A DNA stretch of 37,910 nucleotides from Bacteroidales bacterium (GTDB taxonomy: Bacteria > Bacteroidota > Bacteroidia > Bacteroidales > UBA932), in NCBI GenBank assembly GCA_017451395.1, contig JAFSPR010000057.1, positions 1-37,910 on the forward strand. Reading direction: 5' to 3'. Of the stretch, positions 1 through 8,024 are shown one piece after another. The notes under the pieces were generated by a model. It did no database searches, was not told the DNA's origin, and worked only from the letters and a program-made list of their open reading frames with translations. The translations under genes and the position numbers were made by a program. Position 1 is the first letter of the stretch. The number at the start of each line of letters is the position of its first letter.

Positions 1-2
1 AT

Positions 3-1547
3 GCATCCAACAAGAATGTCCGTTGGGAAAGTACGAATACAGGTGTCGCAACCGTGAACAACGGCAATGTGACAGCCGTTAAAGCCGGTTCTGCGGCAAT
101 CAAGGTCATCACTGAGGATGGAAACAAAACCGCCGAATGTTCGGTTACCGTCAATGCAAAAGTTTATCCGGTAACATCAGTCAGCCTTGACAAGACTTCC
201 CTCACTCTGACGGAAGGTGACGCCTCTCAACTTACGGCAACGGTGCTGCCGGAAAACGCTTCGAATAAGCGAGTGAAGTGGTCGTCGGATAACTCAGGAG
301 TGGCTTCGGTTGATCAGAACGGATTCGTCTCTGGGGTTTCACATGGAACTACTACAATTAAAGTTAAGACAGAAGATGATGGAAAGATGGCCGAATGCTC
401 AGTTACAGTGGAGTCGAAAATAATACATGTAACGTCTGTCTCTTTGAGTCAAACCTCAGTCACGAGGACAGAGGGATTTATTGCAATACTTAGAGCTTTG
501 ATTGAACCTGAAAATGCTACTAATAAGAATGTTTATTGGTCCTCATTGGATGAATCTATTGCAACTGTCAATCAAGATGGTATGGTCTCTGCTATTTCCC
601 CTGGAACCACGTCTATTCGGGTTACGACTGAAGATGGTGGAAAGATTGCAGATTGTGTGTTTACGGTGAATCCGAAGACATATCCAGTTACATCGGTATC
701 TCTCAATCAGTCCAGTATGACTCTAACAGAAGGGGATACCTCGCGCTTAATCGCCACTGTTTGTCCGGATAATGCAACTAATAAGACTTTAAATTGGACT
801 TCGTCAGACACTGCAGTGGCAACAGTTGTTGATGGCCTTGTTGTTGCTATTAAACAAGGAACAGCAATAATTACAGCGACCTCAAATGATGATAACAGGT
901 TTAGTGCTTCGTGCTCTCTCCTTGTAAGAGAGCCCTTTGAATTTGGCGCAGTTGACCTTGGACTTCCATCTGGGCTAAAATGGGCAAATGCAAATGTTGG
1001 CGCTGAATCTATAGAGGAATCAGGTGATTATTATGCTTGGGGGGAGATAGAAACGAAAGCGGATTATAGTTGGGATACTTATAAGTGGGCAAAAGGCTAT
1101 TACAATTACCTTACAAAGTATTGTCCTGCAACCTATCAACACTGGTGGGAGAACAATGGAACAGCAGATTGTAAGACTGTATTGGACCTTGATGATGACG
1201 TTGCGAGAGTCAAACTAGGTGGAGGATGGAGAATCCCAACATATAAGGAATGGCAGGAATTGAAAACGCAATGTACTTGGGTTGGGGCAACAGTTAACGG
1301 AGTTAAAGGGAAAAAAGTAATAGGACCTAATGGAAATAGTATTTTTCTCCCCGCTGCTGGGCGGAGACTGGATAAAGGATTATATTTGGTAGGAGAATAT
1401 TTTTGGACGGGGTGTTATTGGTCATCAACGTTACATGTTTTAGGTCCTGATCATGCTGAGGCTATTGAGTTCTCGATTAGTGGTCAGCCAAGCTTTGATT
1501 ATGTGTCTCGTGAATACGGTCAATCCATTCGGGCTGTAACATATTAA
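3..1547 (+). CDS. BIG_2-repeat surface protein with C-terminal FISUMP-like domain (5' partial)
   Basis: The reading frame is open to the left edge, so the true start and any signal peptide lie outside the window; the GTG at position 54 is internal. The visible 514 residues hold the end of one bacterial Ig-like group 2 (BIG_2) repeat (about 1-52) and three further repeats (about 53-136, 137-222, 223-306). Each has the typical VTSVSL...LTEG...ATV.PENA.NK...W.S...VATV pattern. From about residue 310 a different domain begins with VDLGLPSGLKWANANVG and contains YYAWGE, GGGWRIPT, FLPAAGRR and YWSST. This matches the FISUMP-like (Fibrobacter major paralogous) domain common in Bacteroidales exported proteins. 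BIG_2 arrays usually form stalks of surface or adhesin-like proteins; the ligand is unknown. Base composition changes inside the gene: 241-300 is 33/60 G+C and 481-540 is 18/60, which suggests a mosaic. Confidence 0.85.
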   Translation, partial: ASNKNVRWESTNTGVATVNNGNVTAVKAGSAAIKVITEDGNKTAECSVTVNAKVYPVTSVSLDKTSLTLTEGDASQLTATVLPENASNKRVKWSSDNSGVASVDQNGFVSGVSHGTTTIKVKTEDDGKMAECSVTVESKIIHVTSVSLSQTSVTRTEGFIAILRALIEPENATNKNVYWSSLDESIATVNQDGMVSAISPGTTSIRVTTEDGGKIADCVFTVNPKTYPVTSVSLNQSSMTLTEGDTSRLIATVCPDNATNKTLNWTSSDTAVATVVDGLVVAIKQGTAIITATSNDDNRFSASCSLLVREPFEFGAVDLGLPSGLKWANANVGAESIEESGDYYAWGEIETKADYSWDTYKWAKGYYNYLTKYCPATYQHWWENNGTADCKTVLDLDDDVARVKLGGGWRIPTYKEWQELKTQCTWVGATVNGVKGKKVIGPNGNSIFLPAAGRRLDKGLYLVGEYFWTGCYWSSTLHVLGPDHAEAIEFSISGQPSFDYVSREYGQSIRAVTY

Positions 1548-1571
1548 CTCATTAAGATAAGAATAGAATAT

Positions 1572-2105
1572 ATGAAAACAATTGTTGTTATTGGGGCACC
1601 TAATACCGGTAAGACCAGTGTTATTTATGAAACTGTTAAATGGCTTTGGAAACAAGATCCAAGTTTTGAAAGGAAAGATGTGCTTTCTGATCCTGAATAC
1701 TTCGCTGAGATCAAGTCAGGAGCAAAAGCACCAGATCTAAGAACTGTTTTTGATGTAAAAGGCACAAAAGTATTCTTTTGTTCAGCTACTGATGATGTGC
1801 CTTGTATTGAACGTTTAAATAAATGCTTACTTGATTTGGATAAGAAAAACTATTTCCCCGACATTCTAGTCACCAGTTGCAGGCGATTTGACGACCCTGT
1901 CCCGCATGACAAAATGTTGCAAGAAATGAGGTGGGAATCGAAAGGATTCGAGCTCTTTGATTCTAAGGGGCAGAGGATGATTCAAATTCCGACTCTGGCG
2001 GTTAAACATGAAGGAGCAAAGAGTGATGTAATCGCATGGTATAATGTGTTAATTGCGAATCAACTTATTCATCTGTTAGGCTCATTGTTGTCTCTGGAGG
2101 ATTGA
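1572..2105 (+). CDS. Small P-loop NTPase-like protein of unknown function
   Basis: This 177-residue protein has no signal peptide or membrane segment and starts with a clear Walker A motif, GAPNTGKT (residues 8-15), after a short beta-strand (KTIVVI). That is the usual start of a P-loop NTPase fold. I cannot identify a safe Walker B; ILVTSC (about 98-103) follows a hydrophobic strand but has no acidic end. The family is not recognised. The gene begins 24 bases after the BIG_2/FISUMP gene on the same strand and has the same AT-rich composition, so the two probably arrived together. An ATPase or GTPase role is inference from Walker A only. A kinase of a small molecule would also fit the size. 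Confidence 0.7.
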   Translation: MKTIVVIGAPNTGKTSVIYETVKWLWKQDPSFERKDVLSDPEYFAEIKSGAKAPDLRTVFDVKGTKVFFCSATDDVPCIERLNKCLLDLDKKNYFPDILVTSCRRFDDPVPHDKMLQEMRWESKGFELFDSKGQRMIQIPTLAVKHEGAKSDVIAWYNVLIANQLIHLLGSLLSLED

Positions 2106-2242
2106 TTACCTCAGATGTTATTCTTGCATTCTCTTTTCTTCAAACAATTAATCAGCGATTTGTTTTTTATTTGCATACATCAATGGCCTTAGAACATACT
2201 GCGATGGGTGTTGGAGGGTAGTAGAATTGCGAAATAATAGTC

Positions 2243-2878
2243 ATGATTTTTCCAGGCTTCGATGCCGGCGCGGAGCTCCTTAATGGAGGCGGGGAAATGC
2301 TGGTACAATATGCTCCCGAGAGCGCACCTGTTTCTTCAATATCACTGAATCTGGAATCGCTTTCCTTGCTTGAAGGCGAAAGCGCAACCCTGGCGGCTAC
2401 AATATTACCAGAAGATGCATACAATAAGAATGTCTGTTGGACATCAGACAATCCAAATGTCGCTGCTGTTGACTCCAAAGGTAAGATAACTGGTGTTACT
2501 GCTGGATCTACAACAATCTGGGCGACAACTGAACAAGAATCAAAAAAGGCATCGTGTTCAGTAACAGTAGAGTCGAAGATATACCCGGTTGCCGATGTGA
2601 GTCTTGACAAGTCAAGTATAACTCTGACAGAAGGAGGGACAGCTCAATTAACCGCTACGGTGCTGCCGGAAAATGCCTCCAACAAGAATCTCCGTTGGGA
2701 AAGCACCAATACAGGCGTTGCTACCGTGAGCAACGGCAAGGTGACAGCCGTTAAAAAAGGATCCGCAAAAATCAGAGTAATAACAGAGGACGGCAATAAG
2801 ACGGCCGAATGCGATGTAACAGTAAAGCTTAAGACTGTAAACGGAGGTTTTGAAGGAATAGGCGAAGAGGAATGGTAA
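2243..2878 (+). CDS. Orphan BIG_2-repeat fragment, possibly a truncated surface protein
   Basis: The 211-residue frame has about 30 non-repeat residues, two BIG_2 repeats (about 32-113 and 114-197) and an acidic tail ending GEEEW. It lacks a signal peptide, a recognisable ribosome binding site and any C-terminal module, although BIG_2 repeats normally sit in exported proteins. A stop codon at 2222 closes the frame upstream. The second repeat is very similar at DNA level to the start of the window. It ends 2 bases before the convergent stop of the next gene. It may be a decayed remnant, a silent donor cassette for the neighbouring BIG_2 gene, or a real gene with an unusual start. I favour a remnant or cassette. 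Confidence 0.5.
   Translation: MIFPGFDAGAELLNGGGEMLVQYAPESAPVSSISLNLESLSLLEGESATLAATILPEDAYNKNVCWTSDNPNVAAVDSKGKITGVTAGSTTIWATTEQESKKASCSVTVESKIYPVADVSLDKSSITLTEGGTAQLTATVLPENASNKNLRWESTNTGVATVSNGKVTAVKKGSAKIRVITEDGNKTAECDVTVKLKTVNGGFEGIGEEEW
2650..2835 (+). repeat. BIG_2-coding direct repeat, related to 1-165
   Basis: This stretch encodes the last BIG_2 repeat of the orphan fragment. From about 2672 it runs nearly base for base with the start of the window, sharing blocks such as CCGTTGGGAAAG, AATACAGG and GTGACAGCCGTTAAA. The start of the stretch, TACGGTGCTGCCGGAAAA at 2654-2671, also resembles 235-255. The two copies are about 2.67 kb apart in the same orientation, so recombination between them would delete or duplicate the AT-rich segment between. 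Confidence 0.7.
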
Positions 2879-2880
2879 CC

Positions 2881-4107
2881 TCAGAAACTCACCCCCACAC
2901 TCACGATGCCGGAGGGCGTGCGGAAGGCGGTGAGGGAGGCGCCAAGGCCGACCCTGAAGCGGCCGGGGGTCCAAAGGACTCCGGCGTCAAGAAGGAGGCC
3001 GCGGGCCGAAAGGTCTGAGACGCGGGCCCAATTGCCGTCACTGTCTTCCCAAAGGACGCTCTGCTGCCCGTAGCCCAAACCGGCATAGGCGCTGAAGTGC
3101 TTGTTAATGGCATAAACCGGCCCGGCGGCCAGTGAAAGCCTGTGGCTTCGGCTGTTTCCGGAAGCCCAGAACCGGCCGAATTCACATGTGCCGTCACTAA
3201 GGCATTCGTAGGCAAAATCACCGGCGCTGAAATTACTCCTGGCGCTTATGTAGCCTCCGAATTTACCTCTCCCAACCGTAAGCATCAGGCCGAACGAAGG
3301 GACGGTCCAGAAATCGGCCTGAAGAAGAAGTGCCCCATTCCAAGAAGGCTTCCGTACCACCGAGGTGTCGGTAATTACACGTATGGGTACCAAGCCGGCA
3401 TTTATGTCCGAACGGACGCCTGTCATTTTTGGAAGGGCCGCCCATTTTACGGCCTCTATTGCCCTTATTGTGTCGCGCTGAAGGGAAAGCGCTTTGACCT
3501 CAACCGGTTGCGGCGCTTCCTTAACAACGGGCTTAGGAAGCCTCAACGCCTTACGGATAAGCCCGATCTCACTCTCGATGTTGCGAAGGTGCACGGCGTC
3601 GGTGCGGCCATCTCCAACTTTGGCGCGGATTTCCCTCGTCCGTTTCCTGACCTCTGGTTCTCCCGGGGGAAGAGATGCCAGGTAAGTTTCGGCCCAGGAA
3701 ATGTAGGTTCTTGCAATGTCGGGATCCTGCGTGGCCGATTTTTGTGCCTGCTGAACCAGTTCCTTGACTTTCCTCCACCTGTTGACGAAGATTTTTTCCA
3801 CGTCCCTCCACGCGATATACCTCAGGACTCCCTCCGGGGTGACGAGGGTAAGCGTACTGTTTCTGATATCACTGCGATATGTCTTCCACAAAGGCCCCTT
3901 GACCCATTCGGCCGCCGGAAGTATGTCTGAGACCGATAGTTTTTCAAGGAGGCCGTCAACGGCCTTGTTGTCGGCCACCGAAGGCCTCACATCACGTCCT
4001 TCGGCCCAAAGATAGTCTGCGCTGGAGCGGATGCTTTCCACCGTCTGGGCTCCTGCGGTCACAGAGAGAACAAGCAGCAGGATGAAAATGGATAACCGGC
4101 CTTTCAT
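2881..4107 (-). CDS. Exported protein with porin-like C-terminal beta-barrel
   Basis: The protein has 408 residues and an N-terminal signal peptide (hydrophobic run ending TAGAQ, about residue 21). A helical, charged periplasmic region follows to about residue 215. The last 150 residues alternate aromatic and small residues in short strands (LLLQADFWTVPSFGLMLTVG, YISARSNFSAG, HRLSLAAGPVYAI, FSAYAGLGYG, FRVGLGASLTAF) and end in SVGVSF. A C-terminal Phe after a beta-strand is typical of outer-membrane barrels. Its start codon overlaps the stop of the upstream lipoprotein gene by 4 nt (ATGA), so the two are translated together. The function is unknown; its neighbours suggest a role with the divergent Ser/Thr kinase or in envelope sensing. 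Confidence 0.75.
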   Translation of the reverse strand: MKGRLSIFILLLVLSVTAGAQTVESIRSSADYLWAEGRDVRPSVADNKAVDGLLEKLSVSDILPAAEWVKGPLWKTYRSDIRNSTLTLVTPEGVLRYIAWRDVEKIFVNRWRKVKELVQQAQKSATQDPDIARTYISWAETYLASLPPGEPEVRKRTREIRAKVGDGRTDAVHLRNIESEIGLIRKALRLPKPVVKEAPQPVEVKALSLQRDTIRAIEAVKWAALPKMTGVRSDINAGLVPIRVITDTSVVRKPSWNGALLLQADFWTVPSFGLMLTVGRGKFGGYISARSNFSAGDFAYECLSDGTCEFGRFWASGNSRSHRLSLAAGPVYAINKHFSAYAGLGYGQQSVLWEDSDGNWARVSDLSARGLLLDAGVLWTPGRFRVGLGASLTAFRTPSGIVSVGVSF

Positions 4108-4682
4108 CTCCTGTAAAAGGTCTGAAAACGGGTCACAATCTCCTCCAGGCGCTCCTGCTGAATTGTGGTCATGGAGCCGGAAGCGCCTTGAAGCCTTTCC
4201 TCAAGGATTTGATGCGCGCTGAGAATGGCGTCATCCACTTTACGGGAGCGGGAACTGAGGCATACGTTGCAAAGCTCCTCCAGGGCATCCAGGATGCTGT
4301 CCCAATGCCTCACTTCGTCATCCATTGCACGAAGGAGAAGTTCGTCGGAGTTGCCTATAAGTTCAAGGACGGATACAGACTCCGCAAAAACCCTTCCGTC
4401 TTTTGTGGAAAGGTAAAAGACTCCGCCCCGGCTAAGGAGAGCCACGTCATCATCCAGAAATTCGGCCGAATCCCATTCCGGTTTAAGGCATACATTCCCG
4501 TTGTCATCTATGATACCGGCTTTCCCACCAAGGTGAACTATTGAACGCTGATTGAAACAGTAGAGGGTGTCATCATAACGGGCAGGTGCGGCAAGGGATG
4601 GCATGTAACCCCTTTCGGCCTCACATGCAGCAAGGCCGAAGAAAAGGACTGCGCCGGCCAGATATGATTTGGAACTTTTCAT
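4104..4682 (-). CDS. Lipoprotein with WG-repeat-like segment
   Basis: This 192-residue lipoprotein has a type II signal ending LAAC (Cys20). Residues about 50-95 (GKAGIIDDNGNVCLKPEWD, then FLDDDVALLSR) resemble WG repeats, a beta-structured module with a G-[LI]-I-D-x-x-G-x-x-hydrophobic pattern. The C-terminal half is helical and rich in Glu, Arg and Leu, so it may form a coiled coil. It is the first gene of a two-gene unit with the porin-like gene and is divergent from the Ser/Thr kinase, sharing a 50-base promoter region. It may be a periplasmic partner or substrate of that kinase; this is inferred only from gene order. Confidence 0.75.
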   Translation of the reverse strand: MKSSKSYLAGAVLFFGLAACEAERGYMPSLAAPARYDDTLYCFNQRSIVHLGGKAGIIDDNGNVCLKPEWDSAEFLDDDVALLSRGGVFYLSTKDGRVFAESVSVLELIGNSDELLLRAMDDEVRHWDSILDALEELCNVCLSSRSRKVDDAILSAHQILEERLQGASGSMTTIQQERLEEIVTRFQTFYRR

Positions 4683-4688
4683 GGATTA

Positions 4689-4720
4689 TAAAAATACGTA
4701 AAATTCGCTACATTTGCAAA
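4689..4720 (-). promoter_or_regulatory. Bacteroidota-type promoter for the lipoprotein/porin-like pair
   Basis: On the minus strand TTTG (4717-4720) is followed by 20 nt and then TATTTTTA (4689-4696). That is one base off the -7 consensus TAnnTTTG, with correct spacing to the -33 TTTG. Its -33 element abuts the -7 box of the divergent kinase promoter, so the two promoters may compete. Confidence 0.5.
4709..4716 (+). promoter_or_regulatory. -7 box of the Ser/Thr kinase gene
   Basis: TACATTTG fits the Bacteroidota -7 consensus TAnnTTTG exactly and lies about 20 bases before the ATG at 4737. No good -33 TTTG is seen at 19-21 bases upstream. Confidence 0.55.
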
Positions 4721-4736
4721 GTCAAACAAACATGTG

Positions 4737-5621
4737 ATGATTCAGTCCTCCGGCTTTTTCTATTCCATGCAGCCCCTGCCCAGCGATGAGGCAAGGGAAA
4801 ACCTTGAGATTCTGTACGAGTCTCCGGATGGTGACTGCATTCTGCTCAAAGGGCACAGAAACGACCGCATGGTTGTGTATAAGGCCCTCAAAAATGCCTA
4901 TAAGGACGATCCCGTTCATCAGCGGATGCTCCGGCGCGAATATGAGATTGGGGTATCCCTCAAACACCCTGTCATCTGCGAAGTCCTTTCCTGGGTTACC
5001 CTTCCGGATTACGGCGACAGTATTGAAATGGAATGGATAGACGGCTGCACTCTGGACCAGTGGATAAAGACGCACTCCGGCCATAAAGGGCAGCTTCGGA
5101 GAATATTCATGCAGATTTGCGACGCCCTTTCCTACATGCACCAGAAAAGGGTTTTCCACAAAGACCTCAAGCCGGCCAATATCCTCATTACCACGTCCGG
5201 AGACTATGTCAAACTTATAGACTTCGGCCTTTCCGACACCGAATCCATCCTTACCGGTAAGGACCCCGCGGGAACGTGGCGCTACGCGGCTCCGGAGATT
5301 CTTGCAGGAGAGCGGGCCGACGAATCCTGTGACATTTACTCGCTGGGAATTATCATAAAAGAGTGTTCCGGGCGTTCTTTCAGCGGTATTGCAAGAAGGT
5401 GTACGGCTCACGACAAATCTAAACGGTATGCATCGGCCTCGGATGTAAAAAAGGCATTTATCAACAACGGGAAACGGTGGATATGGGCTGTAGTGTCGGC
5501 CATCGCCATTTTTGTTACAGGCGCAGGAATACTGTATTATTCAAACAGGGAGAATTCCGTTGAGAGGCTGTTCATGGATGCGGCCGAACAAGTAAGGGAG
5601 GCGGCTAATCCTTCCGTATAA
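4737..5621 (+). CDS. Membrane-anchored Hanks-type Ser/Thr protein kinase, divergent
   Basis: The protein has 294 residues if started at the ATG (4737); a GTG lies one codon earlier. The kinase domain covers about residues 20-235: VVYKAL with Lys49, a Glu at about 68 for helix C, HKDLKPAN (141-148, Asp143), DFG (162-164) and an APE motif. One transmembrane helix (WIWAVVSAIAIFVTGAGILYY) follows at about 247-267, with a periplasmic tail of about 27 residues. Two points are odd. The glycine-rich GxGxxG loop is not visible before Lys49, and the catalytic loop has HKD rather than HRD. All other catalytic residues are present, so activity is plausible. The 3' end overlaps the convergent HTH-like gene by 17 bases. 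The short outside tail has no sensor domain, so input may come from a partner such as the divergent lipoprotein. Confidence 0.9.
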   Translation: MIQSSGFFYSMQPLPSDEARENLEILYESPDGDCILLKGHRNDRMVVYKALKNAYKDDPVHQRMLRREYEIGVSLKHPVICEVLSWVTLPDYGDSIEMEWIDGCTLDQWIKTHSGHKGQLRRIFMQICDALSYMHQKRVFHKDLKPANILITTSGDYVKLIDFGLSDTESILTGKDPAGTWRYAAPEILAGERADESCDIYSLGIIIKECSGRSFSGIARRCTAHDKSKRYASASDVKKAFINNGKRWIWAVVSAIAIFVTGAGILYYSNRENSVERLFMDAAEQVREAANPSV

Positions 5622-6162
5622 CTATTATTCCGCCGTCGCGCCCGGCAATGTATGAAGGCGTTTTTTCTCCGTTTCGGAGTATCCACGGAAGAACAAGCGG
5701 AAAACCCTTTATTATGGAATTGGCCTCAAAGACATCCCCTTCCTGCAGTTTTGAGCGGACCGAATTCAACACAATGAAACGGTTACTGCCCTGATACTCC
5801 AAAGAGACAATACGGTCCGGGCGCCAGCCTATCTGGAAACGGTTTCCGGGTTGAAGGGTGTCGGCATCCAGGCGTTCGGCATTAAAATAGCTTGAGGAGG
5901 AGAATGAGGATTCCCGGAGACTGGAACAAAACGCACGGTAATCCTTGTATCCCACAAACTGGGAAAGCGCATCCAGCGTGCTGCGCCTTGGCGTAACAAC
6001 CATGCCCACGTATCCCCAGAGCCGTTTTAGTGTAGACGGCGAGATTCTCTCTTCCATCTCTTCGGACAAGGCGGTAAAGTCCGAAGTCGTGGAAAGTCTT
6101 CTGTCAAATTTAATTTCTACGGCCCGTTTCAGAAAGCCGAATTCAAGTTGTTCGTCAGCCAT
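5605..6162 (-). CDS. Small HTH-like Bacteroidales protein (possible regulator)
   Basis: This 185-residue soluble protein has an N-terminal pattern often seen in Bacteroidota proteins: an amphipathic helix, then FTALSEEM, ERISPSTLKRLWGY (about 38-51), RRSTLDALSQFVGYKDY (59-75) and FC. The conserved [IS]P[ST]TLKRLWGY and STLDxLxxFxGYxD elements look like a helix-turn-helix-type DNA-binding region. This is my reading of the pattern, not a proven function. The C-terminal half is beta-rich (about 100-180) and may bind a ligand. It overlaps the upstream Fn3/LRR lipoprotein gene by one base (TAATG), so it is translationally coupled to it. Its 3' end runs 17 bases into the kinase gene on the other strand. 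Confidence 0.65.
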   Translation of the reverse strand: MADEQLEFGFLKRAVEIKFDRRLSTTSDFTALSEEMEERISPSTLKRLWGYVGMVVTPRRSTLDALSQFVGYKDYRAFCSSLRESSFSSSSYFNAERLDADTLQPGNRFQIGWRPDRIVSLEYQGSNRFIVLNSVRSKLQEGDVFEANSIIKGFPLVLPWILRNGEKTPSYIAGRDGGIIVIRKD

Positions 6163-7952
6163 TATTTATATAGGATTTGCGTATTTGAGTCAACGTCCAC
6201 CGATTCCATTATGATGCCTTTTTTGAGCCATATTGTCTCCAGCAGGGGATTGTCATGGATGCCAAGATGCAGAAGGTTCCAGTTGGCGGAAAGATCCAGT
6301 TCCCTCAAATTGGATTCATGAATGAATACAACCGTAAGCCTGCCATTGTGGGAAAAGTCCATTGTTTCCAGCTTTACCTGGTAACATTCAAAATTGGAGA
6401 GTTTGGGGCAACGCGAAACATCTACTGTCTTAAGGTTATCGGATTGCAGTAAATAAAGGTAATAGAGTTCCGGATTGTCGATGATTATCTGCTTTAAATG
6501 AGGGTCCCGGCCCCCGGAGAAAAATCCAAGTTTCTTATTGGCCGACAAATCTATGGTTTCAAGCCAGTTGTTCCCCATTGAAAGGGATTTAAGGTTGACA
6601 AGGGTTTCCAGACCGCGGAGAGACTCCAGGTAAATATCCGAAAGGTTAACCTCCGTAATGTCCTGCAACTCGGACTGGGACATGGCGCCATCTGCGTTTG
6701 TGTCAAAATTTGCAAGAAGATACTCAAGGAGACCGGGGTCAAATTCCTGTTGAGGGGTATTGAAAACCCGGGCAGGTGATTCGAAGGTTTCGTATCCGTT
6801 CCCGCAAAAAACGCTGAAACTGTATTGGGTTCCAGGCGTAAGATTATCCCAGAAATACTCCAAAGACCCGCCCGCCGGGGAGACAGGAATCCTGGTCCCG
6901 TTATTGCCGGCATCATAAAGGATAAAACCGGCTTCCGTAAGATAGGATGTTTCTGTGAGAGCGGCACTGAGTGTAGCGGAATATGGAGTGGCAACTACGT
7001 CAATCTGTGCAATTTCCGGGCGTGGAACTTTGGGGGTGTCAAATGTCTTGGAGGCCGAAAAAACCGTAGACTCGTTTCTGGTGAAATAAGCCTTGAAAAC
7101 ATATTCGGTGGCGGGTTCAAGGCCGCCGAATTCAAAAGTGAACTCCCCATCGGAAGGGGTGCATTCGGCCTTTTGGCTTTCCGGGGCATTTGCCGGGCCG
7201 TAAATAAAACCGCAGGAAAAATCATTGTGGCTGGCCTTGAAAACGGCTTTTAGTTCGGCCGAAAAATAACTTGCGGTCACGGATGTTTCAACCTCAACGG
7301 AAAAAGGAATCTCCAGGGTGGTGAAAGAAAAATCCTCACTCTGGGAATTCTCCAACCCGTTTGAGAGTACGATGCTATAGTGGTAATGTGTCTCGGGTTT
7401 AAGGCCTTTGATGACAAAGACGGCCTCGGAGCCACTGACAGTTGGAGACCACTGTGATTTGGCGGTGTCGTTGCCGGCCTCCCATAGGAGCAAACTGCAA
7501 CTGTCAAGAAATTCGGCACCTGTAAAACCGGCATTTATGGTGGCCCCGTCTGCCGTTGTGGCGACAACCTTTGTCCAGGCAAATTCCGGCATTGGTAACT
7601 TGGCGGTTGTGAGAAGACGGGTCCCGGATAGGAGTTCCTGTTTACCGTTACTTAGGAAAGCGGCATATTGATAACTTGTAGCCGGGGTAAGGCCCTGGAA
7701 CGAGGTCTCTATTTTGCCTCCCGACGGGATGCTCTCCTGGCGAAGCCTCTTCTCACCTTCCCTCCACAGGTAAAATCCGGCCGAAGTCAGATTATCGGCG
7801 TTTTCAAGCGTAGCTTCAAGATGTGCGGAATCATAACCGGCTTCGCCCGTAAGCGTTTTCACGCCGGGCTGCATCAGTGTCTGCGGGGGCTCTGCGGTGC
7901 AGGACGCAAACATAGCCGCCGCCAACACTACAATGAACTCTAGTTTAGACAT
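6162..7952 (-). CDS. Surface lipoprotein with Fn3 repeats, EF-hand loop and leucine-rich repeats
   Basis: This 596-residue lipoprotein has a signal ending FASC (Cys18). Four fibronectin type III-like repeats occupy about 30-405; each holds a recurring GLxPxTxYxYxxxxSNG motif. They are followed by NFDTNADGAMSQSEL (about 416-430). That is a textbook EF-hand calcium loop with D, N and D at loop positions 1, 3 and 5 and E at 12. The C-terminal 160 residues carry irregular leucine-rich repeats of the type found in Bacteroidales surface proteins (LKSLSMGNN, LETIDLSAN, LKTVDVSRC, LRELDLSAN). The layout suggests an extended, calcium-stabilised surface binding protein. It starts from a near-perfect Bacteroidota promoter and is coupled to the HTH-like gene by TAATG. 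Confidence 0.8.
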   Translation of the reverse strand: MSKLEFIVVLAAAMFASCTAEPPQTLMQPGVKTLTGEAGYDSAHLEATLENADNLTSAGFYLWREGEKRLRQESIPSGGKIETSFQGLTPATSYQYAAFLSNGKQELLSGTRLLTTAKLPMPEFAWTKVVATTADGATINAGFTGAEFLDSCSLLLWEAGNDTAKSQWSPTVSGSEAVFVIKGLKPETHYHYSIVLSNGLENSQSEDFSFTTLEIPFSVEVETSVTASYFSAELKAVFKASHNDFSCGFIYGPANAPESQKAECTPSDGEFTFEFGGLEPATEYVFKAYFTRNESTVFSASKTFDTPKVPRPEIAQIDVVATPYSATLSAALTETSYLTEAGFILYDAGNNGTRIPVSPAGGSLEYFWDNLTPGTQYSFSVFCGNGYETFESPARVFNTPQQEFDPGLLEYLLANFDTNADGAMSQSELQDITEVNLSDIYLESLRGLETLVNLKSLSMGNNWLETIDLSANKKLGFFSGGRDPHLKQIIIDNPELYYLYLLQSDNLKTVDVSRCPKLSNFECYQVKLETMDFSHNGRLTVVFIHESNLRELDLSANWNLLHLGIHDNPLLETIWLKKGIIMESVDVDSNTQILYK

Positions 7953-7969
7953 TCCGTTTACTTGCTATG

Positions 7970-8000
7970 CAAATATAAGTTCATTTAAGGTTTATTCAAA
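7970..8000 (-). promoter_or_regulatory. Promoter of the Fn3/LRR lipoprotein gene
   Basis: On the minus strand TTTG (7997-8000), a 19-nt spacer and TATATTTG (7970-7977) match the Bacteroidota consensus TTTG-N19-21-TAnnTTTG exactly. The -7 box ends 17 bases before the start codon at 7952. Confidence 0.8.
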
Positions 8001-8024
8001 GTCCAAAACAGGTTCATATTCTTC

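Noticed and set aside
1-2878. The BIG_2 DNA repeats as a CRISPR array.
   Set aside because: The repeats are long, coding, imperfect and without unique spacers; they encode Ig-like domains.
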